This document shows positions 16,131 to 26,233 of a DNA stretch of 64,000 bases, piece after piece. Location of the stretch: contig JAIBBZ010000013.1 of assembly GCA_019694435.1 (NCBI GenBank), forward strand, positions 62,001 to 126,000, read 5' to 3'. How positions within the stretch are numbered: the stretch's first letter is position 1; every line of letters begins with the position of its first letter. The DNA is from Pirellulales bacterium. Lineage in GTDB: Bacteria > Planctomycetota > Planctomycetia > Pirellulales > JAEUIK01. Under the pieces are notes generated by a model. That model saw only the letters and a program-made list of their open reading frames with translations, searched no databases and was not told the DNA's origin. The position numbers and the translations under genes were made by a program.

Positions 16131-17915
16131 CTAGAGATTCGTCCGAATCGCCAGCTCGCGCAATTGTTTCGGATCGACCGGGCTGGGAGCCTCGGTCATC
16201 AGATCGGTGGCCTTTTGCGTCTTGGGAAAGGCGATCGCGTCGCGAATATTGTCCAGGCCGCCGAACAGCATCACCCAGCGATCCAAGCCCAGGGCAATTC
16301 CGCCGTGCGGCGGGGCGCCGAACTGGAGCGCGTCGAGCAAGAACCCGAACCGCTCTTTGGCTGCCTCGGGACTGATGCCCAACAGCCGGAAAACCTGCTG
16401 CTGGATCTCCTGGGAGTGGATTCGGATCGTGCCGCCGCCGGCCTCGTAGCCATTGATCACCAGATCGTAGGCCTGGGCACGGCAGCCGCCCGGTTCGGTC
16501 GCGAGCTTGTCGAAGTCCTGGTTACGAGGCGCGGTGAACGGGTGGTGCATGGCCGCCCAGACCTGTTCCTCGCCATCCCAGGCGAACATCGGAAACTCGA
16601 CGATCCAGGAAAAGTGCATCGTCTTGGGGTCGTAGAGCTGCAACTCGGCGCCTAGCCGTTTGCGCAGGCCATACAACGCCTTGCAGGTGACCTCGAATGT
16701 GTCAGCCACGAACAGCAGGAAGTCGCCGGGACGCGCCTCGAGCCGCTCGGCCAATCGCTTGAGCAGCTCGGGGGCAAAGTTCTTGGCCGTCGGCGAAGCC
16801 AAGGCGCCGTCGGCTTCGACCTTGAACCAGACCAGCCCTTTGGCGCCAAAGTCCTGCATCACAAATGCGGTCAGCTCATCGATCGCCTTGCGGCTGTAGC
16901 GGTCGGCGGCGCTGCGGGCATTCATCCCGCGCACACGCTGCCCAGAGTCGGCCGCGCTGCGAAAGACCCGAAATTCCGCCTCGCGCGCCAGGTCGGTCAC
17001 ATCGATCAGCTCCATGCCGAAGCGCAAGTCGGGCGCATCGTGGCCAAAGCGCTCCATCGCCTCGTCGTAGGTCATGCGCGGCAGCGGCAAGGGCACGTCG
17101 AGGCCCAGCAAGTCTTTGGCTGCCAGTTGGACGAGGCCGTCGATGATCCCAATCACGTCCTCGCTGTCGACAAACGACATTTCGAGGTCTAACTGAGTGA
17201 ACTCCGGTTGACGATCGGCACGCAGGTCTTCATCGCGAAAACAGCGCGCCACTTGCACGTACCGGTCGTAGCCGGCGACCATCAAAATCTGCTTGTACAA
17301 CTGCGGTGACTGGGGCAAGGCATAGAAGCTGCCCTTGTTCACTCGGCTGGGAACCAGATAGTCGCGGGCGCCCTCGGGCGTGCTGCGCCCGAGCATGGGG
17401 GTCTCGACGTCGAGAAACCCGTGCTGGTCGAAGTAGTCGCGCATCAGTTTGACCAGCCGGCCACGCAGCAGCATGATCCGCTGCATTTCGGGCCGGCGCA
17501 GGTCGAGATAGCGATACTTCAGCCGGATGTCTTCGCCGGGGGCGTCGATCGCGCCAGGCTGGAAGGGCGGCGTTTGGCTGCGATTGAGCACCTCGAGCTG
17601 CGCTGCACGAACCTCGATTTCGCCGGTGTCGAGCTTCGGGTTGACCGTGCCTTCGGGGCGACGGGCCACTTTGCCGGTCACCCGGACGACGAACTCTGCC
17701 CGCAGGCCACGGGCCGCTTGTTGGATTTCCGCCCCGCTTTCCGGCCCGAAAACGATCTGCGTTTTGCCGTAGCGGTCGCGCAGATCGACGAACTGGACCC
17801 CGGCGTGGTCGCGGTTCGTATCGACCCATCCGCAAAGCGTTACCGTCTGCCCGGCCTGGTTCACACGCAGTTCGCCGCAGGTATGGGTACGTAGCACGGT
17901 CGGGGAGTTCCTCAT
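16131..17915 (-). CDS. aspS: Aspartyl-tRNA synthetase
   Basis: The 594-residue protein is the usual length for a bacterial AspRS. It has an N-terminal OB-fold anticodon-binding domain ([20 protein letters not shown]), class II motif 2 ([20 protein letters not shown]), the bacterial insertion (GAD) domain in the middle, and class II motif 3 ([15 protein letters not shown]). It charges tRNA-Asp with aspartate in the cytoplasm. Whether it also charges tRNA-Asn is not decided here. The ATG at 17915 ([14 protein letters not shown]) matches the family start, and the upstream extension to 18014 has no family-like sequence. Confidence 0.96.
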   Translation of the reverse strand: MRNSPTVLRTHTCGELRVNQAGQTVTLCGWVDTNRDHAGVQFVDLRDRYGKTQIVFGPESGAEIQQAARGLRAEFVVRVTGKVARRPEGTVNPKLDTGEIEVRAAQLEVLNRSQTPPFQPGAIDAPGEDIRLKYRYLDLRRPEMQRIMLLRGRLVKLMRDYFDQHGFLDVETPMLGRSTPEGARDYLVPSRVNKGSFYALPQSPQLYKQILMVAGYDRYVQVARCFRDEDLRADRQPEFTQLDLEMSFVDSEDVIGIIDGLVQLAAKDLLGLDVPLPLPRMTYDEAMERFGHDAPDLRFGMELIDVTDLAREAEFRVFRSAADSGQRVRGMNARSAADRYSRKAIDELTAFVMQDFGAKGLVWFKVEADGALASPTAKNFAPELLKRLAERLEARPGDFLLFVADTFEVTCKALYGLRKRLGAELQLYDPKTMHFSWIVEFPMFAWDGEEQVWAAMHHPFTAPRNQDFDKLATEPGGCRAQAYDLVINGYEAGGGTIRIHSQEIQQQVFRLLGISPEAAKERFGFLLDALQFGAPPHGGIALGLDRWVMLFGGLDNIRDAIAFPKTQKATDLMTEAPSPVDPKQLRELAIRTNL

Positions 17916-18136
17916 CGCAAAAACCGCCGGGTAACTACTGGCCGGCGTGAGAAAAGCGATCATTGTAAGCCTGAGGGCGGGAAGTCGCCTAGGTTCGCTG
18001 CGCGCGCGGCGCAAACGCCCGTGAGGGAGCCATTTCCCTCGGGCGGCGATCGGGCACGCTTCTCGTCACAATTGCGTGATTCGCGCGGCTACGGACGAAC
18101 CGTCGCAACGTTGCCGCGAGATTCTTTTCTTTCCCC

Positions 18137-18185
18137 TTGACGTTCTAGGGGAGTTGTTTATCATTCCCCTAGAAGACCTAGGGGA
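18137..18185 (+). promoter_or_regulatory. padR promoter with CTAGGGGA operator repeats
   Basis: A -35-like TTGACG (18137-18142) and a -10-like TATCAT (18159-18164) are separated by 16 bp. Overlapping them is a perfect 8-bp inverted repeat, CTAGGGGA at 18145-18152 and TCCCCTAG at 18165-18172. A third, direct copy CTAGGGGA sits at 18178-18185, just before the padR ATG. This arrangement suggests an autoregulatory operator for the PadR protein, with the last copy also serving as ribosome-binding site (GGGGAG). The binding itself is inferred. Confidence 0.65.
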
Positions 18186-18194
18186 GTGACGGTC

Positions 18195-18548
18195 ATGGAA
18201 ACCCCAGATAAGGCCAAAGTGCTGCAAGGCAGCCTCGATTTGCTGATTCTGCGGACCCTCGAAGGCGGTCCCAAACACGGCTATGGCATTGCTCGCCATC
18301 TGCACCAGATCAGCGACGAGTTTCTGAAAGTGGAAGAGGGTTCGTTGTACCCTGCTGTTCATCGCATGGAGCGTCGCGGTTGGATCGAGTCGAGCTGGGG
18401 CGTGTCGGAGTCGAACCGGCGCGCGAAGTATTACCGGCTGACGGAAGCGGGACACAAGCAGCTCGCCGAACAGACCGCCGCGTGGACGCAGATGAGCGAA
18501 GCCATCAATCGTGTGCTGGGTTTTCACCCGAGAGGGCGACCGTCATGA
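18195..18548 (+). CDS. PadR-family transcriptional regulator
   Basis: This 117-residue protein has the PadR winged-helix pattern. It shows KVLQGSLDLLILRTLEGGPKHGYGIARHL (residues 7-35), then LKVEEGSLYPAVHRMERRGWIES (about 46-69), and a C-terminal dimerisation helix (AEAGHKQLAEQTAAW-like). PadR proteins repress adjacent genes and respond to ligands. The ATG at 18195, with GGGGAG 8 nt upstream, is better than the GTG at 18186. The gene ends in an ATGA overlap with the next one, so the two are co-translated. The operator-like repeats upstream suggest self-regulation. Confidence 0.92.
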   Translation: METPDKAKVLQGSLDLLILRTLEGGPKHGYGIARHLHQISDEFLKVEEGSLYPAVHRMERRGWIESSWGVSESNRRAKYYRLTEAGHKQLAEQTAAWTQMSEAINRVLGFHPRGRPS

Positions 18549-19546
18549 GTCGACTGGCGTTGTTTCGTGCCTGGTTGCGACCGGGCGATTGGCGACCGGC
18601 CAGGGAAATCGACGCCGACATTCGCGAGGAACTGGAGTTTCACTACCAGGCACTCGTCGATGCCGGGCTGGAACAAGGTCTGACATTGCCACAGGCGGAA
18701 AGCACGGCACGCGATCGTTTTGGACCGTTCGAACGGCACGCTCGCGATTGCCAATGGGTTGACCGAGGAGACCGGATCATGCTGGTGCGTATCTTGTTGG
18801 TTTACGTGCTCGTGCTCACCGGAGCGATTCTGTATTTGTTCTTCGGCTTGAGCGAAGAGCGAGCAGAAAAGCAGCGGCTCGTGGCCATGCTCGAACGCCA
18901 GGCTGTGATCGCCAACGTCAAGGCAGCCGTCGAAGGCGATCAGGGGCCGGTCCGCTGGAAAAGCCTCAACGTGGTCGCGCAGAACGAGGCAGAGCCAATC
19001 GCCGACGCCCAGGTGCTGGTCTATTTGAAGACCTGGCCGGATGGACGCTTTCAAGGTCAACCGTTTGCCGCCAAGACGAATGCCGAAGGTCGCGCCGTGT
19101 TCAAAGACCTGCTGCCGGCAAATCGCCGGCACGGCATCGCCGTGAGCGTCTTTGCGCCCGAGCATGCGTTTGCCTTTCATCACCAGATCTTCGACGGCAC
19201 GGCCGACGATGGCGCGGCGACGGCACAGACCGTGCTGTGCGTGCTCGAGCCGGCCGACAGGTTCGTGTTGACGTTGGTCGACCCGACGGGCCAGCCCATC
19301 GCGGATGCCGCGGTCAAACCGAGCCGGCGGCAGACCGAAACGGGTGTCGAGCACCTGGCCTATCACTCGGCTGCCGACCCCGTGCAGCTCAAGACCGACA
19401 CCAAGGGGCAGGTTTCCCTCGATTGGTTCAAGCACGGCGATCAGGCCGAGATCAGCGTGCAGCTCGATCACGCCAGGTGGGAGCCGGTGAAGTTCGCCGT
19501 GCCGCCTGCCGACCAGCCGATCGTCGTGCCGCAACCTGCCGGCTGA
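18545..19546 (+). CDS. Permease-prefix/single-TM protein with carboxypeptidase-regulatory-like C-terminus
   Basis: The protein has 333 residues. Residues 19-62 (AREIDADIREELEFHYQALV, then AESTARDRFGPFE) match the N-terminal 'permease prefix' found in MacB/FtsX-type permeases that are encoded next to padR genes. A single membrane helix follows (about 79-100). No permease comes after it. Instead there are one or two beta-sandwich units (about 150-240 and 245-330) resembling carboxypeptidase regulatory-like/CNA-B domains (LTLVDPTGQPIADAAVK, TDTKGQVSLDWF). The function is unknown. Coupling to padR by ATGA suggests that it is the regulated effector. Confidence 0.8.
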   Translation: MSRLALFRAWLRPGDWRPAREIDADIREELEFHYQALVDAGLEQGLTLPQAESTARDRFGPFERHARDCQWVDRGDRIMLVRILLVYVLVLTGAILYLFFGLSEERAEKQRLVAMLERQAVIANVKAAVEGDQGPVRWKSLNVVAQNEAEPIADAQVLVYLKTWPDGRFQGQPFAAKTNAEGRAVFKDLLPANRRHGIAVSVFAPEHAFAFHHQIFDGTADDGAATAQTVLCVLEPADRFVLTLVDPTGQPIADAAVKPSRRQTETGVEHLAYHSAADPVQLKTDTKGQVSLDWFKHGDQAEISVQLDHARWEPVKFAVPPADQPIVVPQPAG

Positions 19547-19565
19547 CGTAGCGGCGGGGTAGGGA

Positions 19566-20564
19566 TCAAGCCGAGTTCGCGTCGTCTTCGCGCGCGGTTG
19601 CGAGCGGGCGATCCGCAGGGGCCGTCGCCAGGCCTTCGGCGGCAATCGCCGCGGCAACCGCTCGCGGCGTGCGCGAGACATGCATCGCGACCATGCGGCA
19701 CTCCGACAAGCTGCGAAACCAGGTGCGCTGGCGCTTGGCAAATTGGCGCGTCCGCAGCTTGATCTGCTCGATGGCCGCCGGCAGTTCGAGTTGGCCGTCG
19801 AGCGCCTCGGCGATTTCGCGATAGCCAACGGCCTGCAAGGCGGTCATCCCCAGGCCGCCGGGCGCGGCGCGCAGTCGGCGCACTTCCTCGACCCAACCGG
19901 CGGCGAACATGGCGTCGACGCGTTCGTCGATCCGCCGATTCAATTCGGCCACCGGCCACGACAGGCAGAACACGCGGCACGCCTCGGCGGGGCGCGCGCG
20001 GTCGAACTGCTGCTGCCACGCGCTGATCGGCCGTCCGGTCAGCTCGTAAACCTCCAGGGCACGCACGAGGCGACGCACGTCGCTCGGTGAAATTCGCGCC
20101 GCGGCTTCGCGATCGACGACGGCCAGCCGCGCGTGCAGCGCATCGCTGCCTGTGCGCTCGGCCTCTGCGCTCAATCGGGCACGCAGCTCGCGATCGGCTG
20201 GCGGACCCGGAAAGAGCCCGCGCAGCAGGGTCTTCAGATAGAGCGGCGTGCCGCCGACGAACACGGCCTGCCGCCCGCGCGAGCGGATGCCGGCGACGCA
20301 CTCATGGGCGGCCGCCAGGTACTGGGCGACACTGAACTCTTCGGCAGGTTCGCGGAGGTCGATCAAGTGGTGCGGCACGCGCTGCCGCTCGGCGGCGGTG
20401 GGCTTGGCCGTGCCGATCTCCATACCGCGATAGATGGCCATCGAGTCGAGCGAGACGATTTCGGCGTCCAACTGTTTGGCCAGTTCGACCCCGACGGCCG
20501 ATTTTCCCGAGGCCGTCGGCCCGGTGAGATACCAGCACTCGACAGGCAAAGGCGAAACGTTCAT
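19566..20564 (-). CDS. miaA: tRNA dimethylallyltransferase
   Basis: The 332-residue protein carries the MiaA P-loop GPTASGKSAVGVELA near the N-terminus. It also has the DSMAIYRGMEIGTAKP block with the catalytic Asp/Ser, and PHHLIDLREPAEEFSVAQY. Later come the GGTPLYLKTLLRGLF motif and the basic C-terminal tRNA-binding part (RTRQFAKRQRTWFRSL). It adds an isopentenyl group to A37 of tRNAs that read UNN codons. The ATG at 20564 (MNVSPLPVECWYLTG) is preferred over the longer frame start at 20624. It is convergent with the prefix-fusion gene and divergent from hisE. Confidence 0.96.
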   Translation of the reverse strand: MNVSPLPVECWYLTGPTASGKSAVGVELAKQLDAEIVSLDSMAIYRGMEIGTAKPTAAERQRVPHHLIDLREPAEEFSVAQYLAAAHECVAGIRSRGRQAVFVGGTPLYLKTLLRGLFPGPPADRELRARLSAEAERTGSDALHARLAVVDREAAARISPSDVRRLVRALEVYELTGRPISAWQQQFDRARPAEACRVFCLSWPVAELNRRIDERVDAMFAAGWVEEVRRLRAAPGGLGMTALQAVGYREIAEALDGQLELPAAIEQIKLRTRQFAKRQRTWFRSLSECRMVAMHVSRTPRAVAAAIAAEGLATAPADRPLATAREDDANSA

Positions 20565-20687
20565 GCCGATTTTTTGCCGCGGATGCACGCTGCTGCGCCC
20601 ATTTGCCAGTTTCCCGCCGGTCACCTAAAGTGCGAACTGCCGACCTTGAACTTCATCGTACCGTCGCGACGACCAGGTTTTGGACCG

Positions 20688-21080
20688 ATGGCTGCTTCCG
20701 CGGAGATCCTGCCCCGGCTGATGCAGGTGATTGTCGACCGGCGCGACCATCCGCCGGCGAAATCGTACACCACGACCCTGTTCGCCGGCGGCGTGTCCAA
20801 GATCGGGGCCAAAGTGACCGAGGAGGCGGCCGAGGTGGTCGAGGCGGCCGGCGAACCCGGGGCCGACGGCCAGGCTCACCTGGTTCGGGAAGCGGCCGAT
20901 TTGATTTACCACCTGCTGGTCATGTTGGCCCATCGCGACGTGCGGCTGGCCGACGTCGAAGCGGAATTGGCCCGGCGATTCGGAATCTCGGGCATCGACG
21001 AGAAGGCTTCGCGCGGCGTTTCCGGCTCGGCGAATTCACCTTCGCAGCCCCCGCCCACAGCGGAAGGATCGACGCAGTGA
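20688..21080 (+). CDS. hisE: Phosphoribosyl-ATP pyrophosphatase
   Basis: The 130-residue protein has the all-alpha MazG-like HisE pattern: SYTTTLFAGGVSKIGAKVTEEAAEVVEAA, then REAADLIYHLLVMLA with the metal-binding acidic residues. It performs the second step of histidine synthesis, PR-ATP to PR-AMP. The C-terminal tail (about residues 105-130, rich in Ser and Pro) is longer than usual. The stop overlaps the GTG of hisG (GTGA), linking the first two steps of the pathway. Confidence 0.93.
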   Translation: MAASAEILPRLMQVIVDRRDHPPAKSYTTTLFAGGVSKIGAKVTEEAAEVVEAAGEPGADGQAHLVREAADLIYHLLVMLAHRDVRLADVEAELARRFGISGIDEKASRGVSGSANSPSQPPPTAEGSTQ

Positions 21081-21931
21081 CGCACAATCTTCGTATTGGC
21101 ATCCCCAGCAAAGGGCGTATCTCGGAGATCGCCGGGCCGCTGCTCAAAGACGCGGGGCTGAGCTTTCGGCAGCAAGCCCGCAGTCTGTTTGCCCGCGTGC
21201 GCGAGATGCCGGTCGACGTCACGCTGCTGCGGACCGAAGACATTCCGGTACTCTGCGCCGAGGGTGCCATCGACATGGGCATCACCGGATCGGACCTGGT
21301 CGAAGAGAGCGGCGCCGATCTCGAGACCCGGCTGAAGCTCGGCTTCGGTCAGTGCCGGCTGGCGATTTGCGTACCGGACGATGCCCCCCACACCAGCCCG
21401 AAGGGGCTCGATGGGCTGCGCGTCGCGACGAGTTTTCCGCACGTCACGCGCAAGTTCCTGGCCGCGCATCAAGCCCAGGCCCACGTCGTCGAGCTGTCCG
21501 GCTCGGTCGAAGTGATGATCGCTCTCGGCGTGGCCGACGCGATCGTCGACTTGGTCGAGACCGGCAGCACGCTGGCGGCGAACCGGCTGAGAATCCTTTG
21601 CGACATTGGCAGTTACGAGACGGTGCTGATCCAGAACCGCCAGCAGCGTCACGCGGAGCTCGCCGACCGGGTCGTGCGGCGGATCGAAGGCGTGGTCATT
21701 GCCCGGAGCTACTCGTTGCTGGAATACAACGTCCCGCGTACGCGGCTGGCCGAGGCTGAGAAAATCACGCCGGGCTTCAATTCGCCGACGGTCAACGCCC
21801 TCGAAGACCCCGATTGGTGCGCGGTCCGGGTCATGGTCAAGCGCAATGAAGTGATCGGCATCATGGAGCGGCTCGAGGCGCTCGGAGCCTCGGCCATTCT
21901 CGAAACGGCGATCATGAATTGCCGGCTCTAG
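21077..21931 (+). CDS. hisG: ATP phosphoribosyltransferase, long form
   Basis: The 284-residue protein starts at a GTG (21077) overlapping the hisE stop, with GGAAGGA about 8 nt upstream. It shows the HisG opening NLRIGIPSKGRISEIAGPLL, the PRPP-binding block near VADAIVDLVETGSTLAAN, and the extended C-terminal regulatory domain (PGFNSPTVNALEDPDWCAVRVMVKR) found in the long, histidine-inhibited form. It catalyses the first step of histidine synthesis. The 3' end overlaps the convergent amidohydrolase gene by 20 bp. Confidence 0.95.
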   Translation: MTHNLRIGIPSKGRISEIAGPLLKDAGLSFRQQARSLFARVREMPVDVTLLRTEDIPVLCAEGAIDMGITGSDLVEESGADLETRLKLGFGQCRLAICVPDDAPHTSPKGLDGLRVATSFPHVTRKFLAAHQAQAHVVELSGSVEVMIALGVADAIVDLVETGSTLAANRLRILCDIGSYETVLIQNRQQRHAELADRVVRRIEGVVIARSYSLLEYNVPRTRLAEAEKITPGFNSPTVNALEDPDWCAVRVMVKRNEVIGIMERLEALGASAILETAIMNCRL

Positions 21932-23153
21932 GATCGCGCGCCCAGCAACCGGCGAGCATCACGCCGCCGACCGGCTGATCGCCGGCCAGGATCTCGGCGA
22001 CGGCCGCGCGTGGAGTGGCAGCACGAGTCGGCAAGGCGATCAGGTCCGCGCGTTTGCCTGGCTCGAGAGTTCCACGGTTGCCGGCCAGACCCAGGGCTTG
22101 TGCGCCCTCAATGGTGCCCAAGCGGATGACGACGTCGGGGGCAAGCTCAGGAAACGTTCGCGCGACGTGACGCATTTCGGCCAGCAGGCTCAAGTCGGGG
22201 TTTGAACCGCGGCCATCGGTTCCGAGCGCAACCCGCACGCCGGCCGCCAGCATGGCCGTCAACGGATAACGCTCGTGCGCGAAATAGGCATGTGTGCGCG
22301 GACAGTAAACCACGCTCATGCGCTCGCTTTGTCTCGCGGCGAAGGCGATGGCTTCGTCGTCGAGGTAATTGCCGTGGATCACCAGGCTGCGCGACGCTCG
22401 GGCGAGCTGCTGCAAGTAGTCGAGCGGTCGAGTGCTGCGCGGGATGGCGTCGGGAAACCAGGCACCCAGGCTCGAGATCAGCTCGACGAATGCGCCGCGT
22501 TGGTCGGCCAGCAGATCGAGCTCCTCGCGTGACTCGGCCAGGTGCATGGCAATCGGTGCGCCTGCGCCCACGGCCAGGTCGACCAGGCCGGCCAGCAGCT
22601 CGGGATGTACGGTGTAGGGGGCATGCGGACTCAGCCCGGCCACATACGTGCCGGGTGTGGCCAAATGGCGCCGCGCGAGTTCGAGATTCGGCGCGAGCCG
22701 CGCGGGTCCGAGGCCGATCAATTCGTAGAACACGACCGCCGCCGGGACGGCCGCGTCAAACGCCGTCGGGTCCCAGCCCGCGGTGGCAATCTCGCCCAAG
22801 GTGGTGACACCGGCCCGGAGCGACTCTTGCAGACCCTGACGCGTCGTTTCCGCGCGGTGATCGAGCATCGAGCGGCGATGTTCGATGACCTGAGCGATCC
22901 AAGCCGGCAGCGCCATGCCTGCTGCGCCCAAGGGCGAGCTGCAATCGCTGAACTCCAGATGCGTATGTGCATTGATCAGGCCGGGCAGCAGGGCCACGTC
23001 GCCCAGATCTTCGACCGGCACGCCGGCCCAGCGTGTGTCGGTTGCTCGGCCGACGCCGACAATCTGCGCTTGATCGATCGACACGATGCCGCCGTCGACG
23101 GGCGAGCCGTCCACCGGAATGACCCACCGGGCGCGAAAGGCGTGCAGCGACAT
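21912..23153 (-). CDS. Amidohydrolase (TrzN/SsnA-like), candidate aminodeoxyfutalosine deaminase
   Basis: The protein has 413 residues. Metal ligands of the amidohydrolase TIM barrel are visible: LINAHTHLEFSD, AGLSPHAPYTVHP, IAMHLAESREE, and VALGTDGRGSNPDLSLLAEM. This belongs to the deaminase/chlorohydrolase branch (cytosine deaminase-like, COG0402). In several futalosine-pathway bacteria a protein of this branch deaminates aminodeoxyfutalosine. mqnC and mqnA lie about 3 kb away on the same strand, which makes that role plausible but unproven. Other deaminases of nucleosides or methylthioadenosine remain possible. Confidence 0.85.
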   Translation of the reverse strand: MSLHAFRARWVIPVDGSPVDGGIVSIDQAQIVGVGRATDTRWAGVPVEDLGDVALLPGLINAHTHLEFSDCSSPLGAAGMALPAWIAQVIEHRRSMLDHRAETTRQGLQESLRAGVTTLGEIATAGWDPTAFDAAVPAAVVFYELIGLGPARLAPNLELARRHLATPGTYVAGLSPHAPYTVHPELLAGLVDLAVGAGAPIAMHLAESREELDLLADQRGAFVELISSLGAWFPDAIPRSTRPLDYLQQLARASRSLVIHGNYLDDEAIAFAARQSERMSVVYCPRTHAYFAHERYPLTAMLAAGVRVALGTDGRGSNPDLSLLAEMRHVARTFPELAPDVVIRLGTIEGAQALGLAGNRGTLEPGKRADLIALPTRAATPRAAVAEILAGDQPVGGVMLAGCWARDPRAGNS

Positions 23154-23210
23154 AGGAGCCGTAGCCGAAGGGAGAGGCCGTGTAGCGGTGTCAATCGCCG
23201 ACCGGGGATT

Positions 23211-25463
23211 CTACCCGGCCAACGACCCCGCCGGCGGGCTGCCCATCGCCTCGCAGAGCGATTCTTCTGGCAAGCGTGGGTGCTTGTGGCCCGACAACCA
23301 GATGAGAATCGTGGCCGCGACCAGCACGCCGGCCAGCACGATGGGCCAATGATAGAGCATGGTGCCATCGGCCGCATGCGCCACGAGCCAGCCGGCGGCC
23401 GGATTGTCCTCGACAAATTGCGGCGTCAATTGGGCCGTGATCAGCACCAGGGCGTTGTGCGACATGTGGAACACGATGCTCGGAAGAATGCTACCCGTTT
23501 GCACGGCCAGGTAGCCCAACAACAAGCCCAGCGCAAAGGCGACGAGCGATTGCTGCAAGATCGCATGCGTGATCGCAAAGAAAAAGCTCGCGATCGCAAT
23601 GGCCTGCCATTTGTGGCCCAGGTGCCGCAATCCGGTGAGGATGAACCCTCGGAAGGCCAGCTCCTCGCAAATCGCCGGCACGCAGGCCACGACCAAGATT
23701 GCCTGCCACAGGCTAGGCGGCTGTGCCAACAAACGGTCCATCTGCCGCAGGATCTCGTCGTCGATCGGGTAGAGCCGAAGTACCAGGATCTTCAGGTAGT
23801 TGAACAACGGGTGCAGCGTGACGACCAGACCCAGCGCTGCGCCGACGGTGCGCCACGTGGGCAGCCGCAGCTGGAGCGTCTGCACGGCCGACCGCGTGAG
23901 CATGATCGTCATCAGCAGTGTGGGCGTGAGAATCACGACCAATTGCGTGCCCAACGCCAGCATCACAAAATCGTTGAAGCTGGCCTTCTCCCCGACCTTG
24001 AGGCTCAAGCTCAGGAAGAACTGCACCAGCAGGATCAGCACGCCGCAGAACACGGCCATGGCCGGGCTGGGTGTGGCCTCGCGCTGGCGGAGCATTTGCC
24101 GTAGCCAGAGAGCAAGGTCGAGCCGTTCGCTTTCGCGGAACAGTACTTTTTCCGAATTGAACTGGTCGACCGCCCAGCGAATCGACGCCAGGCACCCGCC
24201 CAGCGTGATCAGCGTCACCGGAGCGAGATAGGGCACCGCACGCGCATAGTCGCCCTCGAGCAGCACCTGCAGCAACAGCACCAGGCCGGTGATCGGAATC
24301 AGGCTGTTGCCCAGCGTCAGCTCGACGCCGGGCGCCAGGGGCAACATCACCAGCGGCATGGCGATCATCAGCACGGGCATCAGGTAGTACTGGCCCTCTT
24401 TGCTGCTGCGGGCAAACGCCGCCAAAGCCAGGCACAGCGCGCTGAATAATGCCGACACGGGAATCAGGACCAGCAGCAGCCAGACGGGGGTCAACAGTGG
24501 CGGCCAACTCACCTCGGGCAGCTCGCGCAGCACGAAGTACCCGGTAATCGCCACGCTGATCACGTTGAGCACCACGGTCATGATGCTGAACAGCATGATC
24601 GTCAGCAGTTTGCCGAACACGATCTCCGTGCGATCGGCCGGGCTGCAGAGCAGCGTTTCCATCGTACCGCGCTCTTTTTCTCCGGCACACAGGTCGACGG
24701 CCGGGTAGAACGCGCCGGTCAAGGCCCAGAGCAGCACGACGAATGGCAGCACCTTCGACCAGACGGCCGCATCCTTGTGCCCTTGCTCGGCCACGTCGCG
24801 GCGATCGACATCGACGGGCGTAGCGGCCGCGGGATCGACGCCGCTGGCCAGCAAATTCGTGCGGCCGATGTCCGAAATCCAGCGCTCGAGCACTTCGCTC
24901 ACGCGCACATAAGCGATCTGCGATTCCTCGCGGGCGCTGTTGTGAAACACGATCGGGCGCGGAACGGGTGCGTGCTGCCCCGCGACGGGGTTGCTCTCGG
25001 GCGCGGCCGGACGGTCGCGCAGGCTTTGGCGATAGGCCTCGAGTCGTTCGCCGAAGTCGGGGGGGAAATAGACCACAACGTGATAGGCCGAATCCCGAAT
25101 CAACTTGGCCGCATCGGCTTCGCTGATCGATTCGTCGTGCTCCGCACTGGTTGCCGCGGTGCCTTGCAGCTCGCGCGGCGAGAAATGCAGCTCCAGCAAC
25201 CGGGCCTGCGTGGGATCGGAGAACCACTGTGCCGCAAACCGCCGGTTGTCGATCAGCGGCGGCTCGCTGGGTAGATCGCGCGCGCCGATCACCAGCACGC
25301 GAGTCGCCTGGCCCCGGACAAACTGCGAGACTTGAAAGAAACTCATCCCCAAGAGCGGGTAGAGTAGAATCGGCAGCACGACGATCATGAACATCGTTCG
25401 CCGGTCGCGCAACTGGTCGCGGACCTCGCGGGAGAAGATCAGTCGCACGTTGCGGTAGCTCAT
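23211..25463 (-). CDS. ABC-2 permease (NatB-like) fused to CPBP intramembrane protease domain
   Basis: The protein has 750 residues. The N-terminal part (about 1-470) is a NatB-type ABC-2 permease with a first membrane helix ([20 protein letters not shown]), a large extracytoplasmic loop, and a helix cluster starting [20 protein letters not shown]. The C-terminal part (about 580-720) is a CPBP/CAAX-protease membrane domain with [10 protein letters not shown] and the later His motifs in AITHAILQQ and FHMSHNALV. The ATG at 25463 overlaps the stop of the ATPase gene (ATGA), so they form one exporter. The transported substrate is unknown. Confidence 0.9.
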   Translation of the reverse strand: MSYRNVRLIFSREVRDQLRDRRTMFMIVVLPILLYPLLGMSFFQVSQFVRGQATRVLVIGARDLPSEPPLIDNRRFAAQWFSDPTQARLLELHFSPRELQGTAATSAEHDESISEADAAKLIRDSAYHVVVYFPPDFGERLEAYRQSLRDRPAAPESNPVAGQHAPVPRPIVFHNSAREESQIAYVRVSEVLERWISDIGRTNLLASGVDPAAATPVDVDRRDVAEQGHKDAAVWSKVLPFVVLLWALTGAFYPAVDLCAGEKERGTMETLLCSPADRTEIVFGKLLTIMLFSIMTVVLNVISVAITGYFVLRELPEVSWPPLLTPVWLLLVLIPVSALFSALCLALAAFARSSKEGQYYLMPVLMIAMPLVMLPLAPGVELTLGNSLIPITGLVLLLQVLLEGDYARAVPYLAPVTLITLGGCLASIRWAVDQFNSEKVLFRESERLDLALWLRQMLRQREATPSPAMAVFCGVLILLVQFFLSLSLKVGEKASFNDFVMLALGTQLVVILTPTLLMTIMLTRSAVQTLQLRLPTWRTVGAALGLVVTLHPLFNYLKILVLRLYPIDDEILRQMDRLLAQPPSLWQAILVVACVPAICEELAFRGFILTGLRHLGHKWQAIAIASFFFAITHAILQQSLVAFALGLLLGYLAVQTGSILPSIVFHMSHNALVLITAQLTPQFVEDNPAAGWLVAHAADGTMLYHWPIVLAGVLVAATILIWLSGHKHPRLPEESLCEAMGSPPAGSLAG

Positions 25464-26233
25464 CGCGCGCCGCCTCCCGCCGCCGTCGTATGTCGGGCAT
25501 CGTGCTCCGAGATCAGCCGGAAGAAGGTCTCTTCGAGATCGGGCTCGCAGTAGCGTTCGCGCAGTTCGCCGATCGTGCCCAGGGCCAGGAGCTGACCCTG
25601 GTGCATGATGCCGACGCGATCGCAAAGCTTTTCGGCCTCGCGCATGATGTGCGTCGAGTAGATGATGCACTTGCCGTGGTCGCGCAACTCGGCGATCGTC
25701 TTCAGCAGCGAGCGTGCGGCCAGCACGTCGAGTCCCGAGGTCGCTTCGTCGAAGATCAGCACCGGCGGATCGTGCACGATGGCGCGGGCGATCGACACCT
25801 TCTGCTTCATGCCGGTCGACATCTTGGCGCCGAGCACGTCGCGAAACTCGTCCATCTGCAGCCGGGCGAAAATCGCTTCCATGCGGGCCTGCAGGTGGTC
25901 TTCGTCGAGTCCGTGCAGGCGGCCGAAGTAGCCGACCATCTCCCAGGCGCTCATGCGGTCGTAGACGCCGGTGTTGGCCGTGATGAAGCCGATCTGGCGG
26001 CGCACCTCGGCGGCCTGCGTGACGACGTCGTAGCCGCTAACCGTGGCCGCGCCGCCGGTGGGGCGCAACATGGTGCTGAGGATCCGCAAGGTCGTGGTCT
26101 TGCCGGCGCCGTTGGGTCCAAGCAGCCCGAAGATCTCGCCCTCGTGGCAATCGAAGGTCACGCCCCCCAGGGCCACGAGCTGGCCACGGCGAAGGTCGGC
26201 GTAAGTCTTGCGCAACTCGCGGACGTGAATCAT
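25460..26233 (-). CDS. ABC transporter ATP-binding protein (NatA-like)
   Basis: The 257-residue protein has Walker [14 protein letters not shown], the signature [18 protein letters not shown], Walker [14 protein letters not shown] and the switch His in IYSTHIM. It energises the adjacent NatB-CPBP permease, with which it overlaps by ATGA. The subfamily includes Na+-export (NatA) and drug or peptide exporters. The ATG at 26233 ([11 protein letters not shown]) is the normal ABC start, and the frame's upstream extension to 26371 is not ABC-like. Confidence 0.94.
   Translation of the reverse strand: MIHVRELRKTYADLRRGQLVALGGVTFDCHEGEIFGLLGPNGAGKTTTLRILSTMLRPTGGAATVSGYDVVTQAAEVRRQIGFITANTGVYDRMSAWEMVGYFGRLHGLDEDHLQARMEAIFARLQMDEFRDVLGAKMSTGMKQKVSIARAIVHDPPVLIFDEATSGLDVLAARSLLKTIAELRDHGKCIIYSTHIMREAEKLCDRVGIMHQGQLLALGTIGELRERYCEPDLEETFFRLISEHDARHTTAAGGGAR

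Noticed and set aside
22542..24104. 520-codon plus-strand frame opposite amidohydrolase and permease
   Set aside because: It runs across two real genes and their boundary, with the biased composition of an antisense shadow.
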